Assembly (NCBI GenBank): GCA_015057705.1
Contig: SVDU01000005.1
Location: forward strand, 62,001-126,000
Reading direction: 5' to 3'
Source: Paenibacillaceae bacterium
GTDB lineage: Bacteria; Bacillota; Clostridia; Lachnospirales; Lachnospiraceae
DNA: 64,000 bases
In this document: one piece after another, positions 34,761-44,714 of the stretch
Position numbering within the stretch: position 1 is the first letter of the stretch
Layout of the letters: every line of letters starts with the position of its first letter
Notes under the pieces: generated by a model
Databases searched by the model: none
What the model was told of the DNA's origin: nothing
The model's input: the letters and a program-made list of their open reading frames with translations, nothing else
Program-made: the position numbers and the translations under genes

Positions 34761-36293
34761 ATGGAAAAGCAGATAAGCTATGAAATTCAGAATGAAACAG
34801 AGTACAGTTTTAAGAATCATGCAGATTTTTGTGTAGGAACCGGCAGAATGGGATTAACTCTGCAGCAGCAGTATCAGGAACAGTTAAAACTGGTGCAGGA
34901 GCAGATTGATTTTCGTCATATCAGAGGACACGGAATCTTTTGTGATGATATGGCAATTTATCAGGAGTATACGGATGAGTCAGGTAACATCAGGGCAGAA
35001 TATAACTTTACCTATTTGGATATGGTCATGGATGCCTATCAGAAGCTTGGGATTAAACCTTTTTTAGAGCTTGGATTTATGCCTCAGAAAATGGCTTCCG
35101 GCGATCAGACAGTATTCTACTGGAAAGGAAATGTCACACCCCCAAAAAGCTATGAGGCGTGGTCGGATCTGGTACAGGCAGTTCTTTTGCACCTTTTTGA
35201 CCGCTACGGGAAAGAAGAGGTGGTGACCTGGCCGGTTGAGGTATGGAATGAGCCAAATCTTCCCGGATTCTGGAAAGGGGCTGACAAAGAAGAATATTTT
35301 ACTTTATTTCAGAAGACCTATTATGCTGTTAAAAAGACTGACAGCCGATTTCTGGTTGGAGGCCCGGCAATCTGCGGAGTTGACGACGTTCTCTGGCTGA
35401 AGCGATTCCTGGAATTTTGCAGATCACAGGAGTTAAAACCGGATTTTATCACACGCCACCATTACATGTGGGAAAAACCGGAGCAATGCGGTCATTACAG
35501 CTACGGATCCCTAAGAGATCCTGAATCCGCCATGGAGGAGCTTAAGGTTTCCCGGGAAATTATAGACAGCTACGAAGGGTTTCAGGGGCTTCCCATGCAT
35601 ATAACGGAATTTAACACTTCCTACAGCCCTGACAGTCCGATTCACGACACCACAGTCAATGCCGCTTATGTGGCATGGCTTTTATCAAAGTTAGGTGATC
35701 TGTGTGAATCCTACTCTTACTGGACCTTTGGTGATATTTTTGAGGAAAAGGGAGTTCCATTTACCCCATTTCACGGCGGATTCGGATTGGTGGCAAACGG
35801 TACAATACCAAAACCAACATTCTGGACCTTTGCATTTTTTAAAAAGCTTCAGGGCAAATGCATTCACCGTTCCGACGAACTGATTGTTATGGAACAAGAA
35901 GATGGAAGCTACTGCGCGGCCGCCTGGAATCTATGCCTTGGGCAAAGGGAATGCCTGCGCCTTTCTTTAACATTACCTGTAAATGAAGACGGAGAATATT
36001 GTCTGCTTACAAAGACAGTTGATGAAGTTCATGGAAATCCGAGAAAAATCTGGCATGATATGGGAGAACCTTCCTGGCTCACAAAAGAAGAAACAAAGAT
36101 ACTAAAAGATAGTGCACAGCCGTTGATTCATACGGAATCAGTAAGTGCTTCCGCTTTGGCTATTTCCTTTTCTATTTCACTGCAGCCATGGGCGATTATG
36201 TGGTTTCAGCTAAAGAAAACGAAACGAAACGGGGACCGGGGTTATGATTACTGCCGCGGAGAAAACCCCGCGGCAGGTGCCAAAAGCCTATAA
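34761..36293 (+). CDS. xynB: GH39 beta-xylosidase
   Basis: 510 residues from the ATG at 34761 (AAGGGG six bases upstream). TIM-barrel GH39 enzyme with acid/base E164 in EVWNEPNLPGFW and nucleophile E283 in HITEFNTSYS, followed by a C-terminal beta domain. No signal peptide, so it removes xylose (or a related sugar) from imported oligosaccharides in the cytoplasm. The family domain seems to end near LQPWAIMWFQL; the last 25 residues are not typical and contain a strong inverted repeat. It is convergent with an importer and two-component operon that probably supplies its substrate. Confidence 0.9.
   Translation: MEKQISYEIQNETEYSFKNHADFCVGTGRMGLTLQQQYQEQLKLVQEQIDFRHIRGHGIFCDDMAIYQEYTDESGNIRAEYNFTYLDMVMDAYQKLGIKPFLELGFMPQKMASGDQTVFYWKGNVTPPKSYEAWSDLVQAVLLHLFDRYGKEEVVTWPVEVWNEPNLPGFWKGADKEEYFTLFQKTYYAVKKTDSRFLVGGPAICGVDDVLWLKRFLEFCRSQELKPDFITRHHYMWEKPEQCGHYSYGSLRDPESAMEELKVSREIIDSYEGFQGLPMHITEFNTSYSPDSPIHDTTVNAAYVAWLLSKLGDLCESYSYWTFGDIFEEKGVPFTPFHGGFGLVANGTIPKPTFWTFAFFKKLQGKCIHRSDELIVMEQEDGSYCAAAWNLCLGQRECLRLSLTLPVNEDGEYCLLTKTVDEVHGNPRKIWHDMGEPSWLTKEETKILKDSAQPLIHTESVSASALAISFSISLQPWAIMWFQLKKTKRNGDRGYDYCRGENPAAGAKSL
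36251..36276. repeat. Inverted repeat CTGCCGCGG...CCGCGGCAG in the end of the GH39 gene
   Basis: Perfect 9-base GC-rich arms with an 8-base loop lie in the last codons of the GH39 gene, 20 bp from the stop of the convergent permease. Neither side has a proper T-run, so it could be a weak bidirectional terminator or mRNA-stabilising hairpin. Confidence 0.6.
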
Positions 36294-36296
36294 TTT

Positions 36297-37202
36297 TTAT
36301 CCTTTAACGCCACCGATTGTAAGACCTGTGACGAAATACCGTTGTAGAAACGGATAAAGGCAGACGATAGGCAGTATGGTAAGTATGGTGGCAGCAGAGC
36401 GGACCGAAGTGGGCGTTACGGCTGCCACCGCATTCTTCATGGATTCTACAGAATTACTTTGATTACTTACAGATGACAATAACTTCATCAGTTCATACTG
36501 CAGTGTGGTCAGATTAGCATTCATCCGATTATAGAGCATGGCATCAAACCAGGAATTCCAATGTCCTACTGCACAGAATAATGCAATGGTTGCATATACC
36601 GGTTTGCATAAAGGTGAGATGATTTTTGTAAATATAACCAGGTCTCCGGCTCCATCTAACTGAGCCGACTCTTCCAGACTATCAGGAATCCCTACCATAT
36701 ATGTCCGGATCACCAGCATATTAAAAGCTCCTACCATTCCGGGAACTATATAGACCAGAAAGCTGTTGGTAAGGCCTAAGCCCTTATATAAAAGAAAAAC
36801 AGGAATCATTCCACCGTTTACGTACATGGTAATAACCCAGAATAAGGAGAGCTGTCTCTTAAAAAGAAACCGTTTCCGGCTTACAATATAAGCAAGAAGG
36901 GCATTGGCCGCCAGTGCGGTAATGGTGCCGATCACCGTCCTTGCAACACTTATATAAGCTCCTACCAGAAGATTCTTTTTATGAAGTACTGTAATATAAT
37001 TTTGTAATGTCCATTTTCTGGGCCATAAATACAGCCCTCCTCTCAGAGCATCGGTCCCGTCATTAAAGGCCAGGACCAGTGTATTCCAAACCGGATAAAG
37101 GGTAATGATCACAAACAGAACCATGAATATGGTATTAAGGAAAACAAATATCTTATTACCCAGTGAACTTTTCCTTTTATGTAACATTCTATGATTAGTC
37201 AT
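36297..37202 (-). CDS. Carbohydrate ABC transporter permease, LplC type
   Basis: 301 residues, CUT1 permease with about six spans, an EAA loop (LEESAQLDGAGDLV) near residue 190 and the C-terminal GGVKG. AAGGGGGG precedes the ATG. It follows its LplB partner by 11 bp and ends four bases from the convergent GH39 gene. Part of the xylosidase-linked importer. Confidence 0.9.
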   Translation of the reverse strand: MTNHRMLHKRKSSLGNKIFVFLNTIFMVLFVIITLYPVWNTLVLAFNDGTDALRGGLYLWPRKWTLQNYITVLHKKNLLVGAYISVARTVIGTITALAANALLAYIVSRKRFLFKRQLSLFWVITMYVNGGMIPVFLLYKGLGLTNSFLVYIVPGMVGAFNMLVIRTYMVGIPDSLEESAQLDGAGDLVIFTKIISPLCKPVYATIALFCAVGHWNSWFDAMLYNRMNANLTTLQYELMKLLSSVSNQSNSVESMKNAVAAVTPTSVRSAATILTILPIVCLYPFLQRYFVTGLTIGGVKG

Positions 37203-37213
37203 ATCTGCCCCCC

Positions 37214-38149
37214 TTAAAATAAGCGTTCTTCGCCGGCCCGCTTTGCCATCTCATTTGCAATTAATACAATGGTAATACTTACCACACTTTTAAATATTCC
37301 TGCTGCAGTACCCAGGGAATAATCTCCCTGACTGATACCCCATTTCAAAACATATATATCAATCGTCTGGGATACACTCTGCACAAGTCCGTTTCCTAAC
37401 AGATACTGGACTTCCAAACCGGCATTTAAAACATTTCCTGAATTTATCAAAAGAAGAATAATCATCGTAGGCTTAATACCAGGCAGGGTGATATATTTGA
37501 TTCTGGCCCATCTTCCTGCTCCGTCAATGGCAGCCGCTTCATAGAGAGATGTATCTATGGCTGTGATGGAAGCCAGATAGATAATGGCATTCCAGCCAGT
37601 TTCCTTCCAGACATTGGCAAAAGCAACAATCCACCAGAAATACTTAGGATATGCAAAAAAATTCAGAGGTTCCTTTAACAGCTGGAAACGAACCAGAAGA
37701 TCATTGACTATCCCCGTCCCAGACAGAGCATCGTGCAAAATGCCGGTAACAATAATCCAGGATAAAAAATGTGGAAGATATGAAATTGTCTGAACAACCT
37801 TTTTCCCCCCCTGTGACTTTACCTCGTTTAAGAGAATCGCAAACACAATTGCGGTGACCATGGTAGTAACTAAATTAATGACTCCCATAGCCAGTGTATT
37901 TCTGATGACATGGATAAATCCATCATCTAGAAACAGCTGCCGGAATTTTGCAAGCCCTATAAATTCAGAGTGGAAAAAGCCAGCCTTCGGCTTATAGTTT
38001 TCAAATGCCATGAGCCAGCCTGCAAGAGGCAGATAACAGAATATAAATCCATAAATCACATAGCCTGCAGACAACAGCAAGAGCACTTTCTGCTTTTTTA
38101 TTTCTTTCCAATTGATACGTTCTTTTTTAACCTTTCCAATGGATGCCAT
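37214..38149 (-). CDS. Carbohydrate ABC transporter permease, LplB type
   Basis: 311 residues, CUT1 permease (MalF/LplB side). Hydrophilic N-terminus followed by about six membrane spans and the EAA loop YEAAAIDGAGRWARI near residue 205. AAAGGAG upstream of the ATG. It lies 69 bp after the binding-protein gene, separated by a hairpin with a T-run (38167-38211) that probably reduces permease expression relative to the binding protein. Confidence 0.9.
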   Translation of the reverse strand: MASIGKVKKERINWKEIKKQKVLLLLSAGYVIYGFIFCYLPLAGWLMAFENYKPKAGFFHSEFIGLAKFRQLFLDDGFIHVIRNTLAMGVINLVTTMVTAIVFAILLNEVKSQGGKKVVQTISYLPHFLSWIIVTGILHDALSGTGIVNDLLVRFQLLKEPLNFFAYPKYFWWIVAFANVWKETGWNAIIYLASITAIDTSLYEAAAIDGAGRWARIKYITLPGIKPTMIILLLINSGNVLNAGLEVQYLLGNGLVQSVSQTIDIYVLKWGISQGDYSLGTAAGIFKSVVSITIVLIANEMAKRAGEERLF

Positions 38150-38166
38150 GGTATCACTCCTTTGCT

Positions 38167-38211
38167 AAAAAACAGGCTGGCGCAGATATATATAATTGCA
38201 CCGCCTGTTTT
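38167..38211 (-). terminator. Attenuator between binding-protein and permease genes
   Basis: Arms AAAACAGGC (38169-38177) and GCCTGTTTT (38203-38211), extended by inner pairs, form a hairpin followed by six T on the minus strand. Position right after the binding-protein stop suggests partial termination. Confidence 0.7.
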
Positions 38212-38218
38212 CTACTAT

Positions 38219-39913
38219 TTAATTTGCTGCCGCTTCTTCTGCGATTTTAATTCTCCTGTCTACCTCCGGCTGTACTTCATCAAGAAATGCCTGTGGATTG
38301 CAGGTCTCATAAGCAGTTAAATATTCTTCCCAGCCAGCTTCAAAATCAGGCGCCATGACAACCTTTGGTAAATACTCATGTTTTAATTCTCTCATCTTAA
38401 TCCATGCGGTTCCGCCAGGTGTTGCCGTAGTCATGGTTCCAACAAACGTATAAATCGGATACCAGGGTCCAGGAATTTCATTTTCACCTACCATGTCTAC
38501 ATAGGTTTTGCAGCCATATGCCTGAAGGCATTCCTGTACATTCTTTGGAAGACCATCCATGAACTCATTGGGCTGCAGCTCCGGTTTTGCTGCATTGATT
38601 CCATCCTGGCTCATTCCGCCCCAGACCGGGAAATAGGAATAAGGACATAAATGAGAGGCCTTGTATGCAGTATTGGTAACTTTCATACGAATTTCAGGTG
38701 TCCGGTAGAATAAGCCATCCTGATCCACCAGGTAATCCACATCCTTTTCTCCCCAGTTTCTGAGAGTGATCGCTTCTTCACTTAACAGATCATCTACGAA
38801 TTTTAAGGCTCCTCTGACATCTTTACAGCTTATGGTAATGGACAGACCGGAACCTACATTTAAGGTATCTCCGGAGGTATGCCATCTGTTTTTTACTCCC
38901 TTGTCAATGGTAACCGGAAGGGGTACATAATTACAGCCCTGGTCCTCCAGCCCCTGCTGCTTAATTGCATCATTAACGTGCCCATAAAAATCCCACCACT
39001 GGTCAATCATTCCAAGTACACGGCCTGTGGAAAGCTTTGCAATATATTCATCATAGATCTGAGTAAAGGATTCCGGATCAACGATTCCCTTTTTAAATTC
39101 TTCATTCAGCTTCTGGAAATAGCGTTTTGCCGTAGGTGTAGTATTGTAATCAATTACTTTCTTCGTCTCAGGATCTACAATACAGCTTCCATCATTGGGA
39201 TATCCGTCTAGGAACAACGGAGCATTCTCAAGGCAAAAATATCTCCAGTCATCACATAATATAGTATATGGAATGTTCTTTGTTCCATCCTCCATGGTGG
39301 GGTTGGCTTCCTGATAACGCTCGATTAAGTCAAAATATTCGTCCATGGTGGTGATCTTTGGATATCCTGCCCAATTTAGTACACGGGTCTGAATCCAGAA
39401 GGCCTCATCGTTGTGAGTGGTCTGCATATCCTTTTCATAGCTGTTGTTGAACTGAGGGATCCAGTAGATATGGCCATCAGCCTGACGCAGCTGTTCCCAT
39501 TCCAGCTTGGTAAAGAAATTCTTGATATTGGGATAATCATCAATATAATCATCAAGTGCGACCAGTGCTCCTGCATCATAAAGCTGGCTGGTTCCGTCAC
39601 TGCCGCATATAAAATCGGGATATTCTCCTCCTGCTATTAAGGTTCCCACAGCTTCTTCTGCTGTCTGTCCGGTCAGCCAGGTTTCCTTCACTTTGGCTCC
39701 TGTAATTTCTGCAATGTGCTGTTGAATTTCATTGTCATCATTGATTTCGTCTCCCGGTACCGCAAAAAAAGCGGTAAATTCTTTGATACCCCCGTCTTCT
39801 TTGGCTGTACTGCTGCCGGTAGCTGCTGTCCCCTTAGAGCAGCCAGTCAGAGTTTGCAACACCATGGCACCGATCACAAGCAGAGCTGTAAACTGTTTCT
39901 TTCTCAACGTCAT
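38219..39913 (-). CDS. Sugar ABC transporter substrate-binding lipoprotein, LplA type
   Basis: About 564 residues, the large LplA/YtcQ class. Signal peptide with lipobox LTGC, Cys anchoring to the membrane. The ATG at 39913 is only two bases from GGAGG; a TTG two codons on (39907) is better spaced and could be the start. The mature protein is rich in aromatic and acidic residues typical of oligosaccharide binders. It follows the response regulator by 112 bp and precedes its two permeases. Ligand probably a xylose-containing oligosaccharide, judged from the GH39 neighbour. Confidence 0.9.
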   Translation of the reverse strand: MTLRKKQFTALLVIGAMVLQTLTGCSKGTAATGSSTAKEDGGIKEFTAFFAVPGDEINDDNEIQQHIAEITGAKVKETWLTGQTAEEAVGTLIAGGEYPDFICGSDGTSQLYDAGALVALDDYIDDYPNIKNFFTKLEWEQLRQADGHIYWIPQFNNSYEKDMQTTHNDEAFWIQTRVLNWAGYPKITTMDEYFDLIERYQEANPTMEDGTKNIPYTILCDDWRYFCLENAPLFLDGYPNDGSCIVDPETKKVIDYNTTPTAKRYFQKLNEEFKKGIVDPESFTQIYDEYIAKLSTGRVLGMIDQWWDFYGHVNDAIKQQGLEDQGCNYVPLPVTIDKGVKNRWHTSGDTLNVGSGLSITISCKDVRGALKFVDDLLSEEAITLRNWGEKDVDYLVDQDGLFYRTPEIRMKVTNTAYKASHLCPYSYFPVWGGMSQDGINAAKPELQPNEFMDGLPKNVQECLQAYGCKTYVDMVGENEIPGPWYPIYTFVGTMTTATPGGTAWIKMRELKHEYLPKVVMAPDFEAGWEEYLTAYETCNPQAFLDEVQPEVDRRIKIAEEAAAN

Positions 39914-40024
39914 ATCCTCCCTTTTGTTTTATATTAATAGTTTACTTCAAAGCTGTGTTTTCACAACTGGAGAAAGCTAATAAAAACACAGGGGAAATTA
40001 TAGAAGCAGTACCCATAATCTGCC

Positions 40025-41623
40025 CTATTTCACTCTATTTTCCCCTCCCTTTCTAAACTTTGACGGTGTACAGCCCTTAACGGAAATAAAACGGTTCACA
40101 AAGTAGTCCAGGTCCCGGTACCCAACCTCCTCCGCAATCTGGTATATTTTAAGATCGGTTCTTAACAGCCTGACTGCCGCCTGCTCAATACGGCAGTTAT
40201 TTAAATAATCCTTAAAGGACATCCCGTATTTTTTCCGGAACAGCTGACCTAAATAGGCGCTGTTTAAATAATATTTATTGCTGTATTCTCTTAATGAAAG
40301 ATTTTTTGCGTAATTTTTTCTGATATCCTTCTCCACCTCATGAAGAATATCCTTTGATACATGCTTTCGCAGCTGTTCTAAGTAAGCCGCATACTCACAG
40401 GATAACCGGATTAAATGCTCTTTTCCACCTCTGAGCATATCTCCTTCAAAGACGTTTTCACTGATATAGAGCATGATTTCTTCCTGGTTTACATATCCGT
40501 CCTGCTCGGATGCCAGATGGATCAGCTGGAATAAAAGATAGTTAATATTCAAATTAACCGTGTCCATGGCAAATCTTAAATGATTCATTTCTTCATACAG
40601 CCGCTCTACGCTATCCTCAATTCTTCCCCGTTCATTCTGCTCCACTGCAAACAGCAGATCATCCAGATATTGTTTACATAATACGATCCCATTGTTATTT
40701 ACCTGTACCTCTTTTTCATAATAATAGATGGGCTGCTTTTTGCGAAAAGCCTGAAAAGAGCGGAGAATTCTGGCTGCCCCATAGGAATTAGAGATTTTTG
40801 AAATATCATTTACCTTTTTTCCTACCAGCATGACAACCGGCAGGCTCATGGCATCATTTAAGTACTTTCTGAACCGCTCCAGATACGCTTTCTGAGTCTC
40901 CCCTGCATTTCCTGCCATATAATCACAATATATAAAACCAATATCATAGCTTTTTTCATGACTTGAAACATCAAAAATACAATGATCCCCATCTCCTTTT
41001 AAAAATGCAAGGCAGGCACGGTAAAGTTCTCTCTGCTGGTTTCGCTTTTCCTCATCCATCAGCTCTTCCATCTGCTCAATATTGTCAATTTCGATGTCCA
41101 CGTAACTGATTCCTTCCGACCATTGCATCTGTTTTCTGATATAATCGAGATTGATCTGGTCGTATTTCCCAAAGATAAGAGATATCATATTTCTGGCAAG
41201 ATATGCCTTCTCCATCTTGATTTTGTTAAGCTGTTGCTTTTTACTGCCCTGTCTCTGATAATTCAGCCGGTGCAGCACCCGGATCAGTTCTTCTTTCACA
41301 ACCGGCTTTAAAATATAGTCAAAGCAATCAAATCGAATTGCCTGCTGGGCATAGGAAAAATCACTGAAACCGCTTAATATAATAAAATCTGCATGGGATA
41401 CCTTGTCTCTTCTCAAGATTTCCAGCAGTTCCATTCCTGACATCACAGGCATCTTAATATCTGCAATAATTAAATCCACCTGATTATTTTTCAGGTAATC
41501 AAGAGCCTCCATTCCATTTGCAGCCGTTTTGACAATCTCATAGCCTTCTTCCTCCCAGTCAATCAGTACCTTTAATCCCTGAACAATAAATGGTTCATCA
41601 TCCACTAATAAGACACGTATCAT
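40025..41623 (-). CDS. Response regulator, YesN family
   Basis: 532 residues. Receiver domain with D8/D9, phospho-acceptor D55 in IIADIKMP and K106 in ILKPV; a long middle region; and a C-terminal AraC double helix-turn-helix (NLSLREYSNKYYLNSAYLG; IYQIAEEVGYRDLDYFVNRF). A GGGGGG ribosome site precedes the ATG, 12 bp after the kinase stop. It likely activates the downstream importer and perhaps the GH39 gene. Confidence 0.93.
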   Translation of the reverse strand: MIRVLLVDDEPFIVQGLKVLIDWEEEGYEIVKTAANGMEALDYLKNNQVDLIIADIKMPVMSGMELLEILRRDKVSHADFIILSGFSDFSYAQQAIRFDCFDYILKPVVKEELIRVLHRLNYQRQGSKKQQLNKIKMEKAYLARNMISLIFGKYDQINLDYIRKQMQWSEGISYVDIEIDNIEQMEELMDEEKRNQQRELYRACLAFLKGDGDHCIFDVSSHEKSYDIGFIYCDYMAGNAGETQKAYLERFRKYLNDAMSLPVVMLVGKKVNDISKISNSYGAARILRSFQAFRKKQPIYYYEKEVQVNNNGIVLCKQYLDDLLFAVEQNERGRIEDSVERLYEEMNHLRFAMDTVNLNINYLLFQLIHLASEQDGYVNQEEIMLYISENVFEGDMLRGGKEHLIRLSCEYAAYLEQLRKHVSKDILHEVEKDIRKNYAKNLSLREYSNKYYLNSAYLGQLFRKKYGMSFKDYLNNCRIEQAAVRLLRTDLKIYQIAEEVGYRDLDYFVNRFISVKGCTPSKFRKGGENRVK

Positions 41624-41635
41624 AGTTACCCCCCA

Positions 41636-43405
41636 TTATTTCGATATATTTGATACCGGAACTTTAATTGTTACCATGGTTGAAATTCCGGCTTCACTTT
41701 CTAACTCAAAGCTTACCATATTATCCGTTGCCATCTTTAGCCGCAGGCAGGCATTTAATATGCCGACTCCTTTCTTAGCTTTTAGCATCTCAATACTGGC
41801 ATGGTTCATCTTATATTTCAATTCATCCAAAAATGACTCTTCCATTCCGTCCCCGGTGTCTTCGATTTCAATATAAAACACTTGATCTTCTAAATATACA
41901 TGGACAAAAATCCACCCATCTGCTGTTTTACTCTCAATGCCATGAATACAGGCATTTTCAGCAAATGTAACAATGGTCAGCTTTGGAATCTGGTAGTCCA
42001 TACATTCTTCCATAATATCAAGCCGGTAAGACAGCCGATCTCCAAAACGGTACTTTTGCAGCTGCAAATACGCCTCTACAAATGAAATCTCTTCCCTTAC
42101 TGTGATAAAATCCGTACCCCAGTCAAAGTTCTGGCGCTCCATTATTGCCAGCCGTTCTACCATGCTGGCGGTTTCTGTTTCATTTTTAAGCAGACTGTGC
42201 ATACGGATGCTCTCCAATGCGTTAAATAGGAAATGGGGATTAATCTGGCTGTGAAGCGCTAAAAGTTCCGCTTTCTGCCGTTCAATATCCATCTCCTGTT
42301 CTCTTAAACGGTTAATATAAACAGTCTGGATTAACTCATTAATAGTAGCCACCATGCGATTATAATTGCGCATTACAATTCCAATTTCATCTTCTCCCCT
42401 GATGTTCTCAATCTTCATAAGCTTCTCATCATCAATGCGCTTAAAGGCCTGACTCAGCTCCTTCAGCCGTTCGGTAAAGGATTGGTTGATGGCTATCATA
42501 AATCCCAGAGGCAGCAGGATGTTTATAAAAACCAGCAGGATAAACAGAGGAATATTCTTTAACATTTGCCTTACGATAACTGTCTGAGGTTTTAGAACAT
42601 AAATGGTTAACTCAGCCCCGTAGGATGCAAAGTTCATCTGATAGCCCACTTTTTCCTGCAGATCAAAGGTTTCAAAATCCTTCCATTGTCCGTAATTTCC
42701 CTGATTGGACAAAATGATTTTATCATTCCAGCATACATAAACCGGAGCCTCATAATTCATTTTTACAAAGCTCCGCGCCATGGTGCTATAGTCTATATCC
42801 ATTTTTACAAGCTTTTCGCATCCATCTCTTTTGTAAAAATTCAACCTCCTGATAAAGGATATTTTCCGTTTGGAATCTACAGTGGGAATTCTGCTCTCAT
42901 CATAATACATATAAAGCACCCCATCCCTGCTTGAGTCCTTTAAATACTGGTACCACTCCTGGTCTTTTACTGTGGAAAGCTGTTTAAATTCCCCTCCGCT
43001 TACAATGGTGGGATTGTCCGCATACATGGTGATGGAAGACGCTGTCGTTCCAATGCTGCTTTCAAATAATGAGTCTTTCATAAAAGCCTGATAACTTAAA
43101 AAATAGTCCAGCTCCGACTCAAACTGTTTATCCATGAACTGATTCACATATTTGTTCATATATATTTTCTTTGTTGTACCAGCTGCTTCTTCAATATCAT
43201 AGAAAAAATTGTATTTTACCGCATTTGCGATATTCTCCATACCCTTTTTCATAGATGCACTTTCTGATGCTATAAATATGGCAACAATCACACTATCCGT
43301 TATAAAGATTGGCAGAAGAACACTGTATATGTAAAGTATCCTAAGCTTTTTCTTCAATTTAAAATCATCTAATCTGCTGCTGATCCTTTTTAAAATATGC
43401 CTCAT
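41636..43405 (-). CDS. Sensor histidine kinase, YesM family
   Basis: 589 residues. Membrane helix near residues 25-48, extracellular domain to about 285, second helix near 290-312, HAMP, then His_kinase with H391 in QINPHFLFNALE and an HATPase domain (FAENACIHGIE; DTGDGM; GVGILNACLRL). AGGGGG precedes the ATG. First gene of the xylosidase-linked module, cotranscribed with its regulator. Confidence 0.93.
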   Translation of the reverse strand: MRHILKRISSRLDDFKLKKKLRILYIYSVLLPIFITDSVIVAIFIASESASMKKGMENIANAVKYNFFYDIEEAAGTTKKIYMNKYVNQFMDKQFESELDYFLSYQAFMKDSLFESSIGTTASSITMYADNPTIVSGGEFKQLSTVKDQEWYQYLKDSSRDGVLYMYYDESRIPTVDSKRKISFIRRLNFYKRDGCEKLVKMDIDYSTMARSFVKMNYEAPVYVCWNDKIILSNQGNYGQWKDFETFDLQEKVGYQMNFASYGAELTIYVLKPQTVIVRQMLKNIPLFILLVFINILLPLGFMIAINQSFTERLKELSQAFKRIDDEKLMKIENIRGEDEIGIVMRNYNRMVATINELIQTVYINRLREQEMDIERQKAELLALHSQINPHFLFNALESIRMHSLLKNETETASMVERLAIMERQNFDWGTDFITVREEISFVEAYLQLQKYRFGDRLSYRLDIMEECMDYQIPKLTIVTFAENACIHGIESKTADGWIFVHVYLEDQVFYIEIEDTGDGMEESFLDELKYKMNHASIEMLKAKKGVGILNACLRLKMATDNMVSFELESEAGISTMVTIKVPVSNISK

Positions 43406-43538
43406 CCCTGGTCCCCCTGTTAACTCTTGTACAATCCCATTATACCTCTTTCTACTAATTATACGGGATAAACTTTTTCTATCCTCCTGACAAACTATAT
43501 AAACTATCCAGACAAAGTTTAATTATGTGGCTGAAATA

Positions 43539-43581
43539 CAAAAAAGCGTATCAGACGGTATAAATTAGTCTGATACGCTTT
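43539..43581 (-). terminator. Terminator of the agmatine deiminase operon
   Basis: Perfect 14-base arms (AAAGCGTATCAGAC and complement) with an 11-base loop, followed by TTTTTT on the minus strand, 16 bp after the aguA stop. Confidence 0.9.
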
Positions 43582-43596
43582 CTATATTTTATCTGA

Positions 43597-44697
43597 TTAT
43601 TTTACTTTTGGCTGCTGCTGAGTGATACAGTGGATATTTCCGCCTCCAAATGCTACCTCTTCGGTACGTACTCCTACTACTTTCCGCTCCGGGAACATTT
43701 CCTGAATCTGCTCTAACGCTAATGCATCGTTTTCATCACCATACTGGGGAACAATTACACCGCCGTTTACGATGAGGAAGTTCATATAGGAAGCAATGGA
43801 GATTTCTCCATCTTCTCTTGGAAGAGTGCCCTCTACCATATCGATGGAGTCTGCACCGTTTAACCGTACTGGATCTTTTGTAAGACAAAGCTTGTGAACC
43901 TTCAGCCTGCGTCCCTTTGCATCAACTGCTTCAGAAAGGGTTTTATAAGCAGCCTGTGCTTCTGCATAGAACGGATTTTCTTCATCCTCTGTCCAGATGC
44001 AGGCAACCTCACCTGGCCTTACATACTGGGCAACGTCATCAATATGGCCGTTGGTTTCATTTGGATCAATACCATCTTTAATCCAGATTACTTTTTCACA
44101 GTTTAAGTACTGACAGAGCATTTCCTCTATCTCTTCTTTTGTCATAAGAGGGTTGCGGCCCTCACTTAACAGGCACATCTCTGTTGTAACTACAGTTCCC
44201 TCACCGTCTACATGGAAGGATCCGCCCTCCAGCACAAATCCTTCTGTCCGGTAGGAATCAATTCCTTCCAGATCACATACTTTCTGCGCTACCAGATCAT
44301 CCTGATCCCACGGGAAGTACAGTCCGTCAACAAGTCCGCCCCAGGCATTAAAGGTCCAGTCACATCCTCTGATTCCGCCTTTGTCATTGATTACAAAGGT
44401 TGGTCCGCAGTCACGAATCCAGGCATCATTGCTGGTTACTTCTACCACACGAATGTCAGATGGCAGATGTGCACGGCAGTTCTGAAACTGTGCTGGTGAC
44501 GCACATACGGTAACCGGCTCAAACTGACGGATCGCTTTTGCAACCTGGGCAAATACGGTCTGTGCAGGCTTTGCACCATTTCTCCAGTTATCCGGTCTTT
44601 CCGGCCAAAGCATCCAGACTCTTTCCTGTTCTTCAAATTCTGCAGGCATACGGTAACAGTCCTGCTTTGGGGTTGTATTTTCAATTCTCTTTGCCAT
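43597..44697 (-). CDS. aguA: Agmatine deiminase
   Basis: 366 residues. Guanidino-modifying fold; the active-site Cys is C357 in FGGGNIHCITQQQP, with the Asp and His of the family in NDAWIRDCGPTF and NETNGHIDD. It turns agmatine into N-carbamoylputrescine and ammonia. Last gene of aguC-aguB-aguD-aguA, followed by a terminator. Cytoplasmic. Confidence 0.95.
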   Translation of the reverse strand: MAKRIENTTPKQDCYRMPAEFEEQERVWMLWPERPDNWRNGAKPAQTVFAQVAKAIRQFEPVTVCASPAQFQNCRAHLPSDIRVVEVTSNDAWIRDCGPTFVINDKGGIRGCDWTFNAWGGLVDGLYFPWDQDDLVAQKVCDLEGIDSYRTEGFVLEGGSFHVDGEGTVVTTEMCLLSEGRNPLMTKEEIEEMLCQYLNCEKVIWIKDGIDPNETNGHIDDVAQYVRPGEVACIWTEDEENPFYAEAQAAYKTLSEAVDAKGRRLKVHKLCLTKDPVRLNGADSIDMVEGTLPREDGEISIASYMNFLIVNGGVIVPQYGDENDALALEQIQEMFPERKVVGVRTEEVAFGGGNIHCITQQQPKVK

Positions 44698-44714
44698 AAT
44701 AGATACCCTCTCTC

